A stretch of 64,000 bases of DNA from Rhizobium sp. NXC24 (GCF_002944315.1 NZ_CP024311.1:2394501-2458500), one strand, 5' to 3'; positions 16,702 to 26,061 are shown, numbered from the stretch's first letter. The notes: generated by a model not told the origin, from the sequence alone. Numbers and translations: made by a program.

Positions 16702-16912
16702 GTCCGCGCTCGTACTGCGGCTTCCAGCCGCGCGAGATCCCTTTGCTCATCAGATTGGACGCGATGTAGAGCTGGTCACGGAGGAAATCGGCGTCCTCGA
16801 GCAATTCCCGGATCGCGGCGAGCGCATCACCATCGAATGCGTTGAGCACAGACACGGCTAGATCCACGTCGGGGGGCGACTGGGCGCCAGTTTCGGGGGC
16901 GAGCTGGGTCAT
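16691..16912 (-). CDS. 73-aa hypothetical protein, first gene after a LexA-type promoter
   Basis: MTQLAPETGAQSPPDVDLAV... with a strong AAGGAG ribosome site ending six bases before the ATG. The middle is an acidic helix (DALAAIRELLEDADFLRDQLYIASNLM). First gene of a leftward run of small genes (16912 to 15520). Its promoter carries a GTTC-N7-GTTC box, so it is probably damage-inducible. Function unknown. Confidence 0.6.
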   Translation of the reverse strand: MTQLAPETGAQSPPDVDLAVSVLNAFDGDALAAIRELLEDADFLRDQLYIASNLMSKGISRGWKPQYERGHEA

Positions 16913-16952
16913 GGTATCTCCTTAGGAATTGCTTCCGGTGTCAACGGATTTT

Positions 16953-16986
16953 GTTCCTATTTTGTTCTCAAGGACGCGAGAGTCAA
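16953..16986 (-). promoter_or_regulatory. LexA-type box overlapping a promoter
   Basis: GTTC-CTATTTT-GTTC at 16953-16967 matches the alphaproteobacterial LexA box. On the minus strand TTGACT (16986-16981) and CAAAAT sixteen bases later form a plausible -35/-10 pair, and the box covers the -10. The start of the 73-aa gene is about 40 bases downstream. The layout is that of a LexA-repressed promoter; LexA binding itself is inferred. Confidence 0.6.
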
Positions 16987-17007
16987 GCGGAGTCTCGCGG
17001 CGTGAAG

Positions 17008-17637
17008 TCACGAAGCGGTGCCGTGCGCAGGTTCGGCCTTCCGTTTCCTTACCGGGGGGCCTGCCTGCTTAGTCAGCTCGAGTAGATAATAGATATGTTC
17101 ATCAGTCAGCTCTATCCCAGCATACCAGTCGCGGTGGCCCCGAGCTTCGAAGAGCACCCCGCTGACATCCGGCCATTCACGGTGCAGCGCATTCACGCTA
17201 CCGCGGTTGTTGTGCTTCAAGGCGTTCGCGAGACGATGAACGCGGGCGAAGGCTGAGGGAATCTCAATGCCCAGTTTCTTGGCGCATGATTCCAGTTCCG
17301 CGTGCTTACCGTCCGGGAGCTTGCAGAATACTCGGATCTTTCGTTCCCAGTAGTGATATATCGCTATCGCGAAGGCTTTGCGGAGTTCTGCGTGTGCCTC
17401 GTCAAGCGCCTCCATCTTGTATTTATAGACGTCGGCTGGATCGAAGAGCACAGAACCGTCCTCGGCGAACTCTAGCTGATCATCATACTCTCCCGATTGT
17501 CGGCTCAATTCCCACGCCTCTGCCTCCTCTCGAATTTTATCCTGGATTCCTCTGGCAGCGGCGGTGAAGCTGTCGCGGAGACAATCGATACCGGACTCAT
17601 AGACGAAGCCGCGCACGCTGAAATCGAGTTTTGCCAT
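17008..17637 (-). CDS. hypothetical protein, possibly HEPN-like
   Basis: 209 aa from the ATG at 17637 (MAKLDFSVRG...); a TTG at 17667 is an alternative. Long helices dominate: DCLRDSFTAAARGIQDKIREE, then LRKAFAIAIYHYWERKIRVFC, then FARVHRLANALKHNNRGSVN. The aromatic YHYWE helix plus a later RxxxxH-rich helix resembles HEPN-type proteins, but the family is not recognised with certainty. The C-terminus is basic (RKRKAEP). Stands alone between two LexA-type boxes. Confidence 0.55.
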   Translation of the reverse strand: MAKLDFSVRGFVYESGIDCLRDSFTAAARGIQDKIREEAEAWELSRQSGEYDDQLEFAEDGSVLFDPADVYKYKMEALDEAHAELRKAFAIAIYHYWERKIRVFCKLPDGKHAELESCAKKLGIEIPSAFARVHRLANALKHNNRGSVNALHREWPDVSGVLFEARGHRDWYAGIELTDEHIYYLLELTKQAGPPVRKRKAEPAHGTAS

Positions 17638-17995
17638 TCTTCTCAGAACTCCCGAGCGTCTGTTCAATTTTCGTCATCTGATGAATACGACGATTGCAAG
17701 TCAACGAGTGCAGGCTCGAATTTTGCAGGCTCTTGAGGCAGGATCCTGGGGTACCCGTCGCTGGCCGACGGGCGATGCTCCCATCGTTCCTCAGTTTTGA
17801 ACTGACGGACGGCTAGGTTCAGCAGGGGATGGCTGGAGCGAATTCCGATTATCCACAGTCTGTTGACTTGGAACGAAAATAGAACGGAAAAACAGATACT
17901 TACTCGCGTGATCTAATAGTGATCTAGCGGGGTATTCGTGTTTTATCTGATGACAAAAGAAATCGGCGTAACCCATTGATACCGTGAGGTAAAAA
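17638..17995. other. non-coding gap next to tRNA-Lys, with one LexA-type box
   Basis: No convincing gene. GAAC-GAAAATA-GAAC at 17871-17885 is a third-locus LexA-type box, preceded on the plus strand by TTGACT (17862-17867). A 39-codon plus-strand frame at 17681-17800 (contains EAGSWGTRRWPTGD) is the most protein-like piece and may be a gene remnant. No integrase and no second copy of the tRNA 3' end are visible here. Confidence 0.5.
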
Positions 17996-18071
<76 letters not shown>

Positions 18072-18196
18072 GTAACCGCTCGCTCGCGGTGTGACCGGGC
18101 ATATAAATAGGATCGGTTTGATTGTCCAGCGGCCAGATGAATTTTCTTTGGTTAATCGTCAAAAAAATTTCGAAGAGCCGCAAAAACCTTACAAAA

Positions 18197-19114
18197 TCAA
18201 AGCTCAAGAATTCCCGTCGCCACGCATATTGCCTGACCGCCAATGCGGGCGTTGACGATATCGCCGCCGTCGATGTCGATGTGAAGGTGGATGAAGGATG
18301 GGCGGCCCATCTCGACACCCTGCTCGACGATGACGGGATGGTGGCCATCCGGCAGCCTGTCGAAATAGTTTATCGCGCCGGAAAGCGCAGCCACCGCCGC
18401 GCCCGTGGCCGGATCCTCGACAATGCCCATCCCGACGGGGAATACCCGGGCATGGAACTTGGCCGTGTGATTGAGCGCGCCGCGGCAATAGATGAAGGCC
18501 GAGGCGAGCGCACCGTCGACGAAGGGTACGGTCTTCTCCCAGAGCTGCGGATCGAATTCCATCCGTTCGGCGGCCCCGACATCGTGCACCGGCACCAGCA
18601 GGAACGGCACGCCGGCGCTCCAGATCGACGGCACGTGATTCTCGAAACCGATCTCGGTGATCTTCAGGCTGAGCGCATTGGCGATATCGGCACGGTCGAG
18701 CGGCAACATGATTTGCTGTGATTTCCGCGGCAGGTCGAATTCGGCAAAACCCGCCCTTTCCTGCCTGAGCCGGACGGCGCAGCGCACCGGCCCCACCCGC
18801 TCGTCCAGCACCGAAACGAGATCGACGTCGCCGCCATGGCGGGCATGCGCCCGCTCAGCCAGAGCGATCGCCGTGCCAACGGTCGGGTGGCCGGCGAAAG
18901 GCAGCTCGCGGGCGGGCGTGAAGATGCGCAAGCTTGCGGTATGCGCCGGGTTCTGCGGCGGCAGAACGAACACCGTCTCGGAGAGATTCATCTCCTTCGC
19001 GATCGCCTGCATCGCCTCGTCGTCCAATCCCTCGGCATCGAAGATGACGGCTAGCGGGTTGCCCGCGAGTTTTCTGTCGGTGAATACATCATAGACACTG
19101 AAGCTGCGGGCCAC
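18197..19114 (-). CDS. PhzF family epimerase/isomerase-like protein
   Basis: About 305 aa, standard PhzF length. Typical blocks: YDVFTDRKLAGNPLAV at the N-terminus, MNLSETVFVLPP with the catalytic-type Glu (SET), LPFAGHPTVGTA, FPVGMGIVEDPATGAA and the C-terminal VEMGRPSFIHL. PhzF proteins have two pseudo-symmetric halves and catalyse proton shifts on small molecules; no phenazine genes are near, so the substrate is unknown. I place the start at GTG 19114 because GGAGG lies five bases upstream; an ATG at 19126 is the alternative. Single gene just outside the tRNA. Confidence 0.9.
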   Translation of the reverse strand: MARSFSVYDVFTDRKLAGNPLAVIFDAEGLDDEAMQAIAKEMNLSETVFVLPPQNPAHTASLRIFTPARELPFAGHPTVGTAIALAERAHARHGGDVDLVSVLDERVGPVRCAVRLRQERAGFAEFDLPRKSQQIMLPLDRADIANALSLKITEIGFENHVPSIWSAGVPFLLVPVHDVGAAERMEFDPQLWEKTVPFVDGALASAFIYCRGALNHTAKFHARVFPVGMGIVEDPATGAAVAALSGAINYFDRLPDGHHPVIVEQGVEMGRPSFIHLHIDIDGGDIVNARIGGQAICVATGILEL

Positions 19115-19196
19115 CCCTGCCTCCATTACATGATTCTAGACTGTAGACGCCTGCTCAACCATACATAACGGCAACACATTTGAGCGCAAGCTAAAG

Positions 19197-19943
19197 CTAT
19201 TCCCGACGACCGAAGAACCACGCGAGAATAGGCGGCATCGCCGAACTATAATGATGCGCAGCAGGGTTGGCCGAGCGAATGGCAACCGCGTCGTCGATCT
19301 CCTTTTCGTGGTCTACCAGCATATGCGCCCGGATCCGCTCCAGCATCTCCTCGGCTGTCCAGGGGAAGCGGAAGATGCGGAACAGGGTAACGGAAAGGTT
19401 CGAATGCGTGGCGTAATAGCCCGGCTCCGCGACCGCATCCCATAGGTCGAGGCCTGTTTCCTCCATGACTTCGCGGCGCATGTTGCCCTCGACATCGCAG
19501 CGCCCGTCGACGATATCGTTTTCATCCATCGAACCCGCGGCACAATTGACCTGGCCGGGATTGGCGGTGTGCTCAGCCATGCGAATGGCAATGATCGCGC
19601 CATCGGAGGAAACCGCGACCGGAAAGGCAAAGACATGAAAGCCGCCGCCGCGCTCCCTCTGTTTGCGCCACCACATGAATGTGGAGAACGGCGTCACATA
19701 TGCCTCACCCTCCACCGCCTGCTCGCTGACCGACAAGCGATGCTGAAAGATCATCCGTCCATCGAAAAGTGCCGGATTGGCGGCAATCTCCTTCTTCCAG
19801 TTTTCCTGCGCTGCCTCGGCGTTGCTGAGATGAAAAGGGTGATCGCCGGCAATAACCGCAAGATCGATGCGGGCCACCGGGAACACGGTATTTTCCGGCG
19901 GCCAGGCGGCCATGTCGTTTCGCAGTTTGAAAGCGTGAGTCAT
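19197..19943 (-). CDS. Nudix hydrolase
   Basis: 248 aa from the ATG at 19943. The Nudix box is readable with a longer spacing: GSMDENDIVDG ... NMRREVMEETGLDL, giving the metal-binding REVMEE core. It is of the longer ADP-ribose/CoA-pyrophosphatase-like kind with an N-terminal domain. The start overlaps the stop of the endonuclease/phosphatase gene by four bases (ATGA), so the two are one operon, perhaps cleaning up nucleotide derivatives. Substrate cannot be assigned from sequence. Confidence 0.88.
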   Translation of the reverse strand: MTHAFKLRNDMAAWPPENTVFPVARIDLAVIAGDHPFHLSNAEAAQENWKKEIAANPALFDGRMIFQHRLSVSEQAVEGEAYVTPFSTFMWWRKQRERGGGFHVFAFPVAVSSDGAIIAIRMAEHTANPGQVNCAAGSMDENDIVDGRCDVEGNMRREVMEETGLDLWDAVAEPGYYATHSNLSVTLFRIFRFPWTAEEMLERIRAHMLVDHEKEIDDAVAIRSANPAAHHYSSAMPPILAWFFGRRE

Positions 19944-21052
19944 AATAGATCCAATGTCATGACGACGGGGCAATGATCGGAGGCCTTCGGCCTGTCCCAA
20001 CCGGTACGTGGATAACGTTCTACTTCCTGTCCGGGCGGAAATATGGTGCGAAAGGGCTGACCGGAGCGGACGACGTCGGGCATCCGCTGCGCATTGGCGC
20101 GCGCCAAGGCCGGAGACAGCCAGATATAGTCGAGCTGGCAAAGCCACTGCTCCTGCGGCCCGCGAGCGTGATACAACGTCCAGCGGTCCAGCACATCGCG
20201 CCGGCGCATAACGTTTTCAACGAAACCGTCCTTGCTGAAGACATCGAGCGCGCTGCTCTCTTCATCCCGATGTTTGAAACGATAGCCGGTGTGGCGCGTG
20301 CCGATGACATCGACGCGCTCCTGATAGTCGTTCATATCGCCGCAAATAGCGAAATTCTTCGTCGCCGTATGACCGGCGCCAAAACGGTCCTCGATGAGGC
20401 GGCGCACGGCAAGCGTCTCGGCGCGGCGGACCGGCATGGTCGAATCTCGGCCACCGACGCCTTCCCGCACTGGCCCCATCGATTTCAGATGCACGACATA
20501 CAGCGAGAACGGCACGCCGCCGATGGTCAAATCAAGCTCCAGGCAATCACGCTTGAAGATCTTGTCGTCCAGATGAAGATCAAGTGCGGCCAGTTCATCG
20601 TTGAAAAGACCGAAATCGCGATAAGTCACCATGGCGTGACTTCTGATGTCCTTCAACACGATCGGCTGCCCGTCACGCGTCTCCTCGCGCATCATCACGG
20701 CAACATCGATACCCCTGCCATCATTGCCCTCGATCAGGAACTTCTGCCGGTAGCCATTGCCGACCATGCGGTAGAGATAGCCGTACTCGAAAGCCTGCAA
20801 TGCCGCCATGCTGTCGACTTCCTGCAGGCAAATGATGTCGGCATCTGCATCGGCGATCGCAAGCGCCGTCATCTGCCTGGTGTCATCGGTGGCAGCGACC
20901 ACGCGCGCCGCTTCGAGCTGCTTGTAGATGGCTTCGTTCTGCACGTCGAACAGCTTCAACACACGGTCCTGGCGCAACTGATTGCGGAAACCGGTGTAAT
21001 CGAAACGGGTCAGCAGGTTTTCGACATTGAAGGTGGCAAGGCGCAGGGACAT
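19940..21052 (-). CDS. endonuclease/exonuclease/phosphatase family protein
   Basis: 370 aa with the EEP fold signature in order: LRLATFNVENLL (3-14, metal-binding Asn), ICLQEVD (~74-80, catalytic Glu), YVVHLKS, ICGDMNDYQ (Asp-x-Asn), CQLDYIWLS and the terminal ASDHCPVV histidine. Such enzymes cleave phosphodiester bonds in DNA, lipids or small molecules. No signal peptide. Operon partner is the Nudix hydrolase downstream. The large plus-strand open frame over this gene is an antisense shadow. Confidence 0.9.
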   Translation of the reverse strand: MSLRLATFNVENLLTRFDYTGFRNQLRQDRVLKLFDVQNEAIYKQLEAARVVAATDDTRQMTALAIADADADIICLQEVDSMAALQAFEYGYLYRMVGNGYRQKFLIEGNDGRGIDVAVMMREETRDGQPIVLKDIRSHAMVTYRDFGLFNDELAALDLHLDDKIFKRDCLELDLTIGGVPFSLYVVHLKSMGPVREGVGGRDSTMPVRRAETLAVRRLIEDRFGAGHTATKNFAICGDMNDYQERVDVIGTRHTGYRFKHRDEESSALDVFSKDGFVENVMRRRDVLDRWTLYHARGPQEQWLCQLDYIWLSPALARANAQRMPDVVRSGQPFRTIFPPGQEVERYPRTGWDRPKASDHCPVVMTLDLL

Positions 21053-21094
21053 CTGGCATTCCGGTTTGTGGAGATATGGGCCGGCTCGCCCAAA

Positions 21095-22090
21095 TCAATT
21101 GGGCTTGGCTGTTACGGTCGATTTGAACTTGCCCATGAGATAGGGGCCGGAGAGAACAGGGGCATATTTCGGCTCCTCGCCCCGCGAAAGACAGGACGGC
21201 AGGCAGGCGATCTCGGCAAACCAGTTCGGCTGGTGAAAGAACGCCAGCGACTGCCGTCGTTGCATCCCTCCCTCTTCCGGTGGCGGATTGACGACACGGT
21301 GCACCGTCGAGACCCAGCGATCATTGGTCCAAAGCGCCATCAGGTCACCGATATTGATGACGAAGGCGCCGGGTACCGGCGGCACAGGCGTCCATTGGCC
21401 GTCGGGCGCTATGATCTCCAGTCCCTTGGAGCCCGGCTGCGGCAGCAGGATCGTCAGGCTGCCATAATCGGTATGCGCGCCGGCGCGCAACTGGCCCGGC
21501 TGCGGCGCGACACGCTGCTCGGGATAATTCAGCGCCCGAAGCGCGCTGATCGGTGCGTCGACGTAGCTGTCGAAAAAATGCTCGTCGAGACCGAGCGCGG
21601 TGGCAAAGACGCGCATGATCCGCGCCGCCAAATCCTCCATCGAACGGTAATAGGCCTTCCAAGCATCCGCAAAGCCTTCCGGACCATCCGGCCAGATGGT
21701 GGCGGCATAGCAGAAGCCGAGCGCTTCCGGATCGGTCATGCCAGCCGGCACGGCAAGCGGCCCGCCGTTGAAACTTTCCTTGAGGTCGGGCGGTGTGTCG
21801 ATGTTGCGCGATTTCGACAGCGCCTCGGTGCCCGGGCCAAGATAGCCATAGGGATAGCCGGGATACGGCGCTTTTGCCCGTTGCTTGACATCGGCGGGCC
21901 GATCAAAAAAAGCGTGCGTCTTTGCCCATACGGCTTGGATTACAGCCTCATCGACACCATGGTTGGCAATCGCCAGAAAGCCGGTCGAACGGCAGATTTC
22001 GTCGACCTCAGCACCAAGCCGCCTCTTCTCCCCTTCGCCGGCCGCCTCGAAGGCGCCGAGATCGAAAATCGGGAAGTTTTGATCGGACAT
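21095..22090 (-). CDS. isopenicillin N synthase-like 2OG-Fe(II) oxygenase
   Basis: 331 aa from the ATG at 22090 with GGGAGT upstream. N-terminal DIOX-N segment (NFPIFDLGAF ... STGFLAIANHGV) and the catalytic jelly roll with the iron ligands in GAHTDYGSLTILL (HxD) and the later STVHRVVNPP histidine; an Arg follows in RRQSLAFFHQPN as the 2-oxoglutarate anchor. Family members oxidise small molecules; the substrate is unknown. It lies 88 bases downstream of the ABC transporter ATPase gene on the same strand, so it may act on the imported compound. Confidence 0.9.
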   Translation of the reverse strand: MSDQNFPIFDLGAFEAAGEGEKRRLGAEVDEICRSTGFLAIANHGVDEAVIQAVWAKTHAFFDRPADVKQRAKAPYPGYPYGYLGPGTEALSKSRNIDTPPDLKESFNGGPLAVPAGMTDPEALGFCYAATIWPDGPEGFADAWKAYYRSMEDLAARIMRVFATALGLDEHFFDSYVDAPISALRALNYPEQRVAPQPGQLRAGAHTDYGSLTILLPQPGSKGLEIIAPDGQWTPVPPVPGAFVINIGDLMALWTNDRWVSTVHRVVNPPPEEGGMQRRQSLAFFHQPNWFAEIACLPSCLSRGEEPKYAPVLSGPYLMGKFKSTVTAKPN

Positions 22091-22177
22091 GGCGCGACTC
22101 CCATTCGTGACATCGGGCAACTCAAGCACAGGTGGGGACCGTGAACAACCGTCTTGTCTCCCCGCCCGCCGCATCGA

Positions 22178-23209
22178 TCACAGCCGCCACGCCGAGCGAA
22201 CGGCGACCGCGTAGACATCGCCCGTTTTCACCGCTTCGCGGCTATAGGCTCTCAATATCTGACCATCCGGCAGCGATAGCCGCAAGGCGTAGCGCTCGCC
22301 CTCGTAAAGGACGGTGTCCACCCTGCAAGAGATACCATCGGCATCGGCGACCACGTCCTCGGGTCGAACGAGGATATCAGCGCGCGGGTTCCCGTCCCCC
22401 TGCTCTCTCCAAATCGTCTTCAGCGCCGACCAATCGATAAGCCGCGGCTTACCATCCGGAATGGCGAGCGACAGGATCGCGCCCTGCCCCACCAATCCGC
22501 CGACCAGCCGTCCCTCCGGTCGCGCATAGATTTCCGCCGGCGCCGCCACCTGCAATAGCCGTCCCTCGGACATGACTGCGACATCGGTCGCGAGCGCCAT
22601 GGCCTCGCTCTGGTCGTGGGTGACATAAACCATGGTGGCGCCCGAGCGCTGATGGAATTCGCGGAAGGTCTCCTCCATCTCCTTCTTGAGATGACGATCG
22701 AGATTGGCGAGAGGCTCGTCCAGCAGCACGACATCGGGCGATGTCACAAGGCAGCGCGCCAGCGCCACACGCTGACGCTGGCCGCCGGAAAGATCCGCAG
22801 GCCGCCGTTCCGCATAGTCTTCCAGCCGCACGGTCGACAGCGCCTCTCGCACCTTCTGACGGTAACGCTCGCCGGAAATGCCGCGCACTTTGAGTGGGTA
22901 GCCGACATTGCCGGCAACGTTCATATGCGGCCAGAGCGCATAGGACTGGAACACCATCGCCATGTTGCGCCGCTCCGGCGGCAAGGTATGAGCGGCATCG
23001 GCAAACAGACGTTCGCCGAGATGGATCGAACCATCCGTCGGCTGCTCGAAGCCGGCTATCATTCTCAGCACCGTCGTCTTGCCGCAGCCGGAGGGGCCGA
23101 GCAACGCCAGGAAACCACCTTCGCGGACCTCCAGCGACAGCGCCTTGACCGCCGGGCGGCCGCCCGTGCCGAAATCCTTGCTGACGTGATTGAGGATCAG
23201 CTTCGCCAC
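22178..23209 (-). CDS. ABC transporter ATP-binding protein (Fe(III)-type)
   Basis: 343 aa. Walker A GPSGCGKTT near residue 40, Q-loop MVFQSYALWPH, signature LSGGQRQRVALARCL, Walker B DVVLLDEPLANLD, and switch His in VYVTHDQSEAMA. The C-terminal ~100 residues form a TOBE-like regulatory domain (ADILVRPEDV). FbpC/PotA-like architecture energises uptake by the adjacent two-domain permease; the start overlaps the permease 3' end by 13 bases. Confidence 0.95.
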   Translation of the reverse strand: MAKLILNHVSKDFGTGGRPAVKALSLEVREGGFLALLGPSGCGKTTVLRMIAGFEQPTDGSIHLGERLFADAAHTLPPERRNMAMVFQSYALWPHMNVAGNVGYPLKVRGISGERYRQKVREALSTVRLEDYAERRPADLSGGQRQRVALARCLVTSPDVVLLDEPLANLDRHLKKEMEETFREFHQRSGATMVYVTHDQSEAMALATDVAVMSEGRLLQVAAPAEIYARPEGRLVGGLVGQGAILSLAIPDGKPRLIDWSALKTIWREQGDGNPRADILVRPEDVVADADGISCRVDTVLYEGERYALRLSLPDGQILRAYSREAVKTGDVYAVAVRSAWRL

Positions 23210-24912
23210 GGCACCACTCCCTTCGGCAGGTGCTTGGCTAAAATTTCCAGCAGCAACATCATGGTCACCACCATGGCGACGACGATGACGGACATGGCGG
23301 AGGCGAGATCGGCGCTGCCGCCATCATCGAGATTGTAGATGACGACGCCGAGCGTTTGCGTGCCCGCCGCCCAGAGCAAAGCGGAAACGGTGAGCTCGTT
23401 GCAGGCGATGAGAAAAACCAGGATCACCGAAGCGCCCGCTGCCGGCGCGATCAGTGGCACAATGATATCGGCAAGACGACGGAAGAAACCGGCGCCCGAG
23501 AGACGAGCCGCCTCCTCCAGCGCCGGATCGAGCTGCAGAAAGGCGCTCATCACCGGCTTGAGGCTGACAGCGAAATAGGCCGAGAAATAGGCGAGCAGAA
23601 TGATCCAGATCGTGCCGTAAAGCGTGATATTGAGGACGGGCAATGGTGCCGCGAAAACCAGGATGAAAGAGACGGCGACGATGATCCCCGGCAGCGAATA
23701 GGGAATCTCGATCAATCCGCCGACGATCCGGCTCAGCATATCCTTGCGTCGCGTCAGGGAGTAAGCGGCCAGGACAGTCACCACCAGGAGACCAAGTGCC
23801 GTCATCCCGGAGAGGAATAGGGAATTGGAAAAAGCGACGCGCGTCACCGTCTGCCGAAACAGAATTTCGGTGAAGGCGTGCAACGACGCCGTCTTGAAGG
23901 TCAACGGCACGCCATAGGCCGGCACCAGCGCGCCGGCGACCAGAGCGAAGAACGGTGCGACGAGCATAATGAACAGGATCATCCACAGCAGCGGCACCGC
24001 CCCAAGACGCCAACGGCCGAGCGCCAGGGCGGCAGAGGCGCCGGAAAGGCCGATGACGCGATAATCCCGCCCTTTCAGCGCTTTGCCCTGTACCGCGAGG
24101 CCGGCAACCGAAATCACCGCGATCATCGCCGACAGCACGGCGATGTCACCGAAGGTGCGTGGGCCAAAGGTGGAGAATTTGGTGAAGATCAACGTCGACA
24201 AGGTGAAGATCGAAGCAGGAATGCCGAGTATAGCCGGGATGCCGAAATTGCCGATCGAAGAGACGAAGGCGATGGCGGCACCGGCGATGACACCGGGCAG
24301 TGACAGCGGTAGGATGATGTCGCGGAACACCCGAAATCCCGAAGCACCCGAAAGCCTTGCCGCCTCGACGCCGTCACGCGGCAGTGCCATCAGACCGGCC
24401 CGGAGTGCCAGATAAACCAACGGCGCGTGCTGCACGCCATAGAGCAGCGCAATGCCGCCGACAGAATAAAGCGGCTGCGGCGAGCCGAGCGGCGGCGCGA
24501 TGTGCAGCGCCTTCAACAGGGGGCTCGATGGGCCGGACATCTGCACCCAGGCGAGCGCGGTGACCTGCGGCGGGATCATCATCGGCAGGACGAAAAGAAA
24601 ACTAAGGGGTCCCCGGCCCGGAATGTCGGTCAAGGTGAGCAGGAAGGCAAAGAGGCTGCCGAGCAACACGGAAATAACCGTGCCAAACACGGCGGTCTCA
24701 ATCGTATACCAGGCCGAACGCCAGAGGGCGGGATCGGTGATCAGTTCGTAGGCTCCGCCACGCAGCAGCGCCTCGATGCCAGCCTCCGCCAGCCGCGCCA
24801 GTGGCAGCACGCTGAGCAGCATCACGATGGTAACGACAAAAGGAAACAGCCAGGTTGGCTGGCTGTTTCCTTTACGCACATATCCGTACATCGACCGTCC
24901 AGATTGGATCAC
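23197..24912 (-). CDS. ABC transporter permease, two fused domains (Fe(III)-type)
   Basis: 571 aa inner-membrane protein with about twelve transmembrane helices in two repeats, each containing an EAA-type loop (first: EAARLSGASGFRVFRDIILP; second: EEAARLSGAGFFRRLADIIVP). This duplicated single-chain layout is typical of FbpB/AfuB iron permeases. The GTG at 24912 overlaps the stop of the binding-protein gene; an ATG at 24891 is an alternative start. Middle gene of a binding protein-permease-ATPase operon. Confidence 0.93.
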   Translation of the reverse strand: MIQSGRSMYGYVRKGNSQPTWLFPFVVTIVMLLSVLPLARLAEAGIEALLRGGAYELITDPALWRSAWYTIETAVFGTVISVLLGSLFAFLLTLTDIPGRGPLSFLFVLPMMIPPQVTALAWVQMSGPSSPLLKALHIAPPLGSPQPLYSVGGIALLYGVQHAPLVYLALRAGLMALPRDGVEAARLSGASGFRVFRDIILPLSLPGVIAGAAIAFVSSIGNFGIPAILGIPASIFTLSTLIFTKFSTFGPRTFGDIAVLSAMIAVISVAGLAVQGKALKGRDYRVIGLSGASAALALGRWRLGAVPLLWMILFIMLVAPFFALVAGALVPAYGVPLTFKTASLHAFTEILFRQTVTRVAFSNSLFLSGMTALGLLVVTVLAAYSLTRRKDMLSRIVGGLIEIPYSLPGIIVAVSFILVFAAPLPVLNITLYGTIWIILLAYFSAYFAVSLKPVMSAFLQLDPALEEAARLSGAGFFRRLADIIVPLIAPAAGASVILVFLIACNELTVSALLWAAGTQTLGVVIYNLDDGGSADLASAMSVIVVAMVVTMMLLLEILAKHLPKGVVPWRS

Positions 24913-25889
24913 TTCGATCCGTAGTAGGAAGAGAAGGTCTTCAGATCCTGGTCGGTGTTCTTCAGAGCTTCGGCCGCATTCAACGGCAAAACCTTGATGC
25001 TGTCACGCGCCGGGAAACCGGCGGGCAGCGGCATGCCGTTGCGGGCAGGGATATAGCCGAGGTTCAGGAAGCCTTGCTGGCCCTTTTCCGACAGAGCGTA
25101 GTCGACGAATTTCTTGGCGGCGTCGACATGCTTGGTGCTGGCGAGAATGCCGACCGGCTCGGTCACGGCCGAAACGCCTTCGGTCGGGAAAACGAATTCC
25201 AGCGGCGCACCCTTGGCCTTTTCGCGGATCGGCATGTAATCGACGATCATGCCGTAGGCCTTTTCGCCGGAAGCAACCGCCTTCAGCACCGCACCATTGC
25301 CGCCGGAAGCGATTGCGCCGTTAGCGGCGAGATTCTTGTAGAAATCCCAGCCGAGGCTGCCGACGCCGGCAAGCGTCTGCGCGTGAATGAGAGCGGCACC
25401 CGAAGCAAGCGGGCTCGGCATGGCGACGAGCCCCTTGGCTTCCGGCTTGGTCAGGTCCTGCCAGCTCGTGGGCTTCATCGCAGCGGCGGTGTTATAGACG
25501 ATGCCGGTGGTGATCAGCTTGGTGGAATAGTAGTAGCCGTCGGCGTCATAGAGCGCCGGATCGTAGTTTGCGGCTTCCGCCGACTTATAGGCCAATAGTT
25601 TGCCGGCTTCCTTCAGGCGCTCCAGCGTAACCGTATCGGCGATCAGCAGAACGTCGGCAACGGGAGCGCCGGCCTGGATTTCCGCCTGCAGCTTGGCGAT
25701 GATCTGCGGCGTGCCGTCGCGAACCCAGTCGACCTTGATGCCGGGATTGGCAGCCATGAAGCCATCGACGGTTGCCTGCGCATCGGCATTCGGTTGGCTG
25801 GTGTAGAGGACGAGATCGGCGGCGGCGGCAGAACCAGAGAAAAGAGCAATGGCCAGCAGGCCGGCGAGAGCGGAAACAAACGTCTTCAT
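24909..25889 (-). CDS. periplasmic substrate-binding protein (Fe(III)-type ABC importer)
   Basis: 326 aa from the ATG at 25889, with GAGGAC upstream. A Sec signal peptide (MKTFVSALAGLLAIALFSGS ... AAA) precedes the mature DLVLYTSQPNADAQATVDGF typical of the iron/thiamine/2-aminoethylphosphonate binding-protein group. The tyrosine-rich C-terminal half (DYMPIREKAKG, LNLGYIPARNG, FSSYYGSK) could hold metal ligands, but the ligand cannot be fixed by eye. First gene of the leftward operon; the 172-base gap to the divergent reductase carries both promoters. Confidence 0.92.
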   Translation of the reverse strand: MKTFVSALAGLLAIALFSGSAAAADLVLYTSQPNADAQATVDGFMAANPGIKVDWVRDGTPQIIAKLQAEIQAGAPVADVLLIADTVTLERLKEAGKLLAYKSAEAANYDPALYDADGYYYSTKLITTGIVYNTAAAMKPTSWQDLTKPEAKGLVAMPSPLASGAALIHAQTLAGVGSLGWDFYKNLAANGAIASGGNGAVLKAVASGEKAYGMIVDYMPIREKAKGAPLEFVFPTEGVSAVTEPVGILASTKHVDAAKKFVDYALSEKGQQGFLNLGYIPARNGMPLPAGFPARDSIKVLPLNAAEALKNTDQDLKTFSSYYGSK

Positions 25890-26061
25890 GAAGCGTCCTC
25901 GGCTGGGTGATGAGAAGGGTTCCTTAGCGGCGGCGGTTAACATGATTGTGACAATCTGCAACCGCAGACCGGCCGTTCATACTATCATTCGACCTTGACC
26001 ATAAACGCCCTGCACTATCTCCTAGCGCGCGAGTTTCAGCTTTGGTTTTGGAGGATAATCT

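Noticed and set aside
17791..17976. 61-codon minus-strand frame next to tRNA-Lys
   Set aside because: No ribosome site, no protein-like pattern, and it runs through the LexA-type box.
1..17995. Complete prophage or conjugative element
   Set aside because: No integrase, terminase, capsid, tail, relaxase or type IV secretion gene is recognisable in the window; only element-type small genes and an orphan methylase are seen.
19973..22144. 723-codon plus-strand open frame
   Set aside because: It lies exactly antisense to the EEP-phosphatase and oxygenase genes, which have clear catalytic motifs; its translation has no domain pattern. High-G+C third positions keep the antisense frame open.
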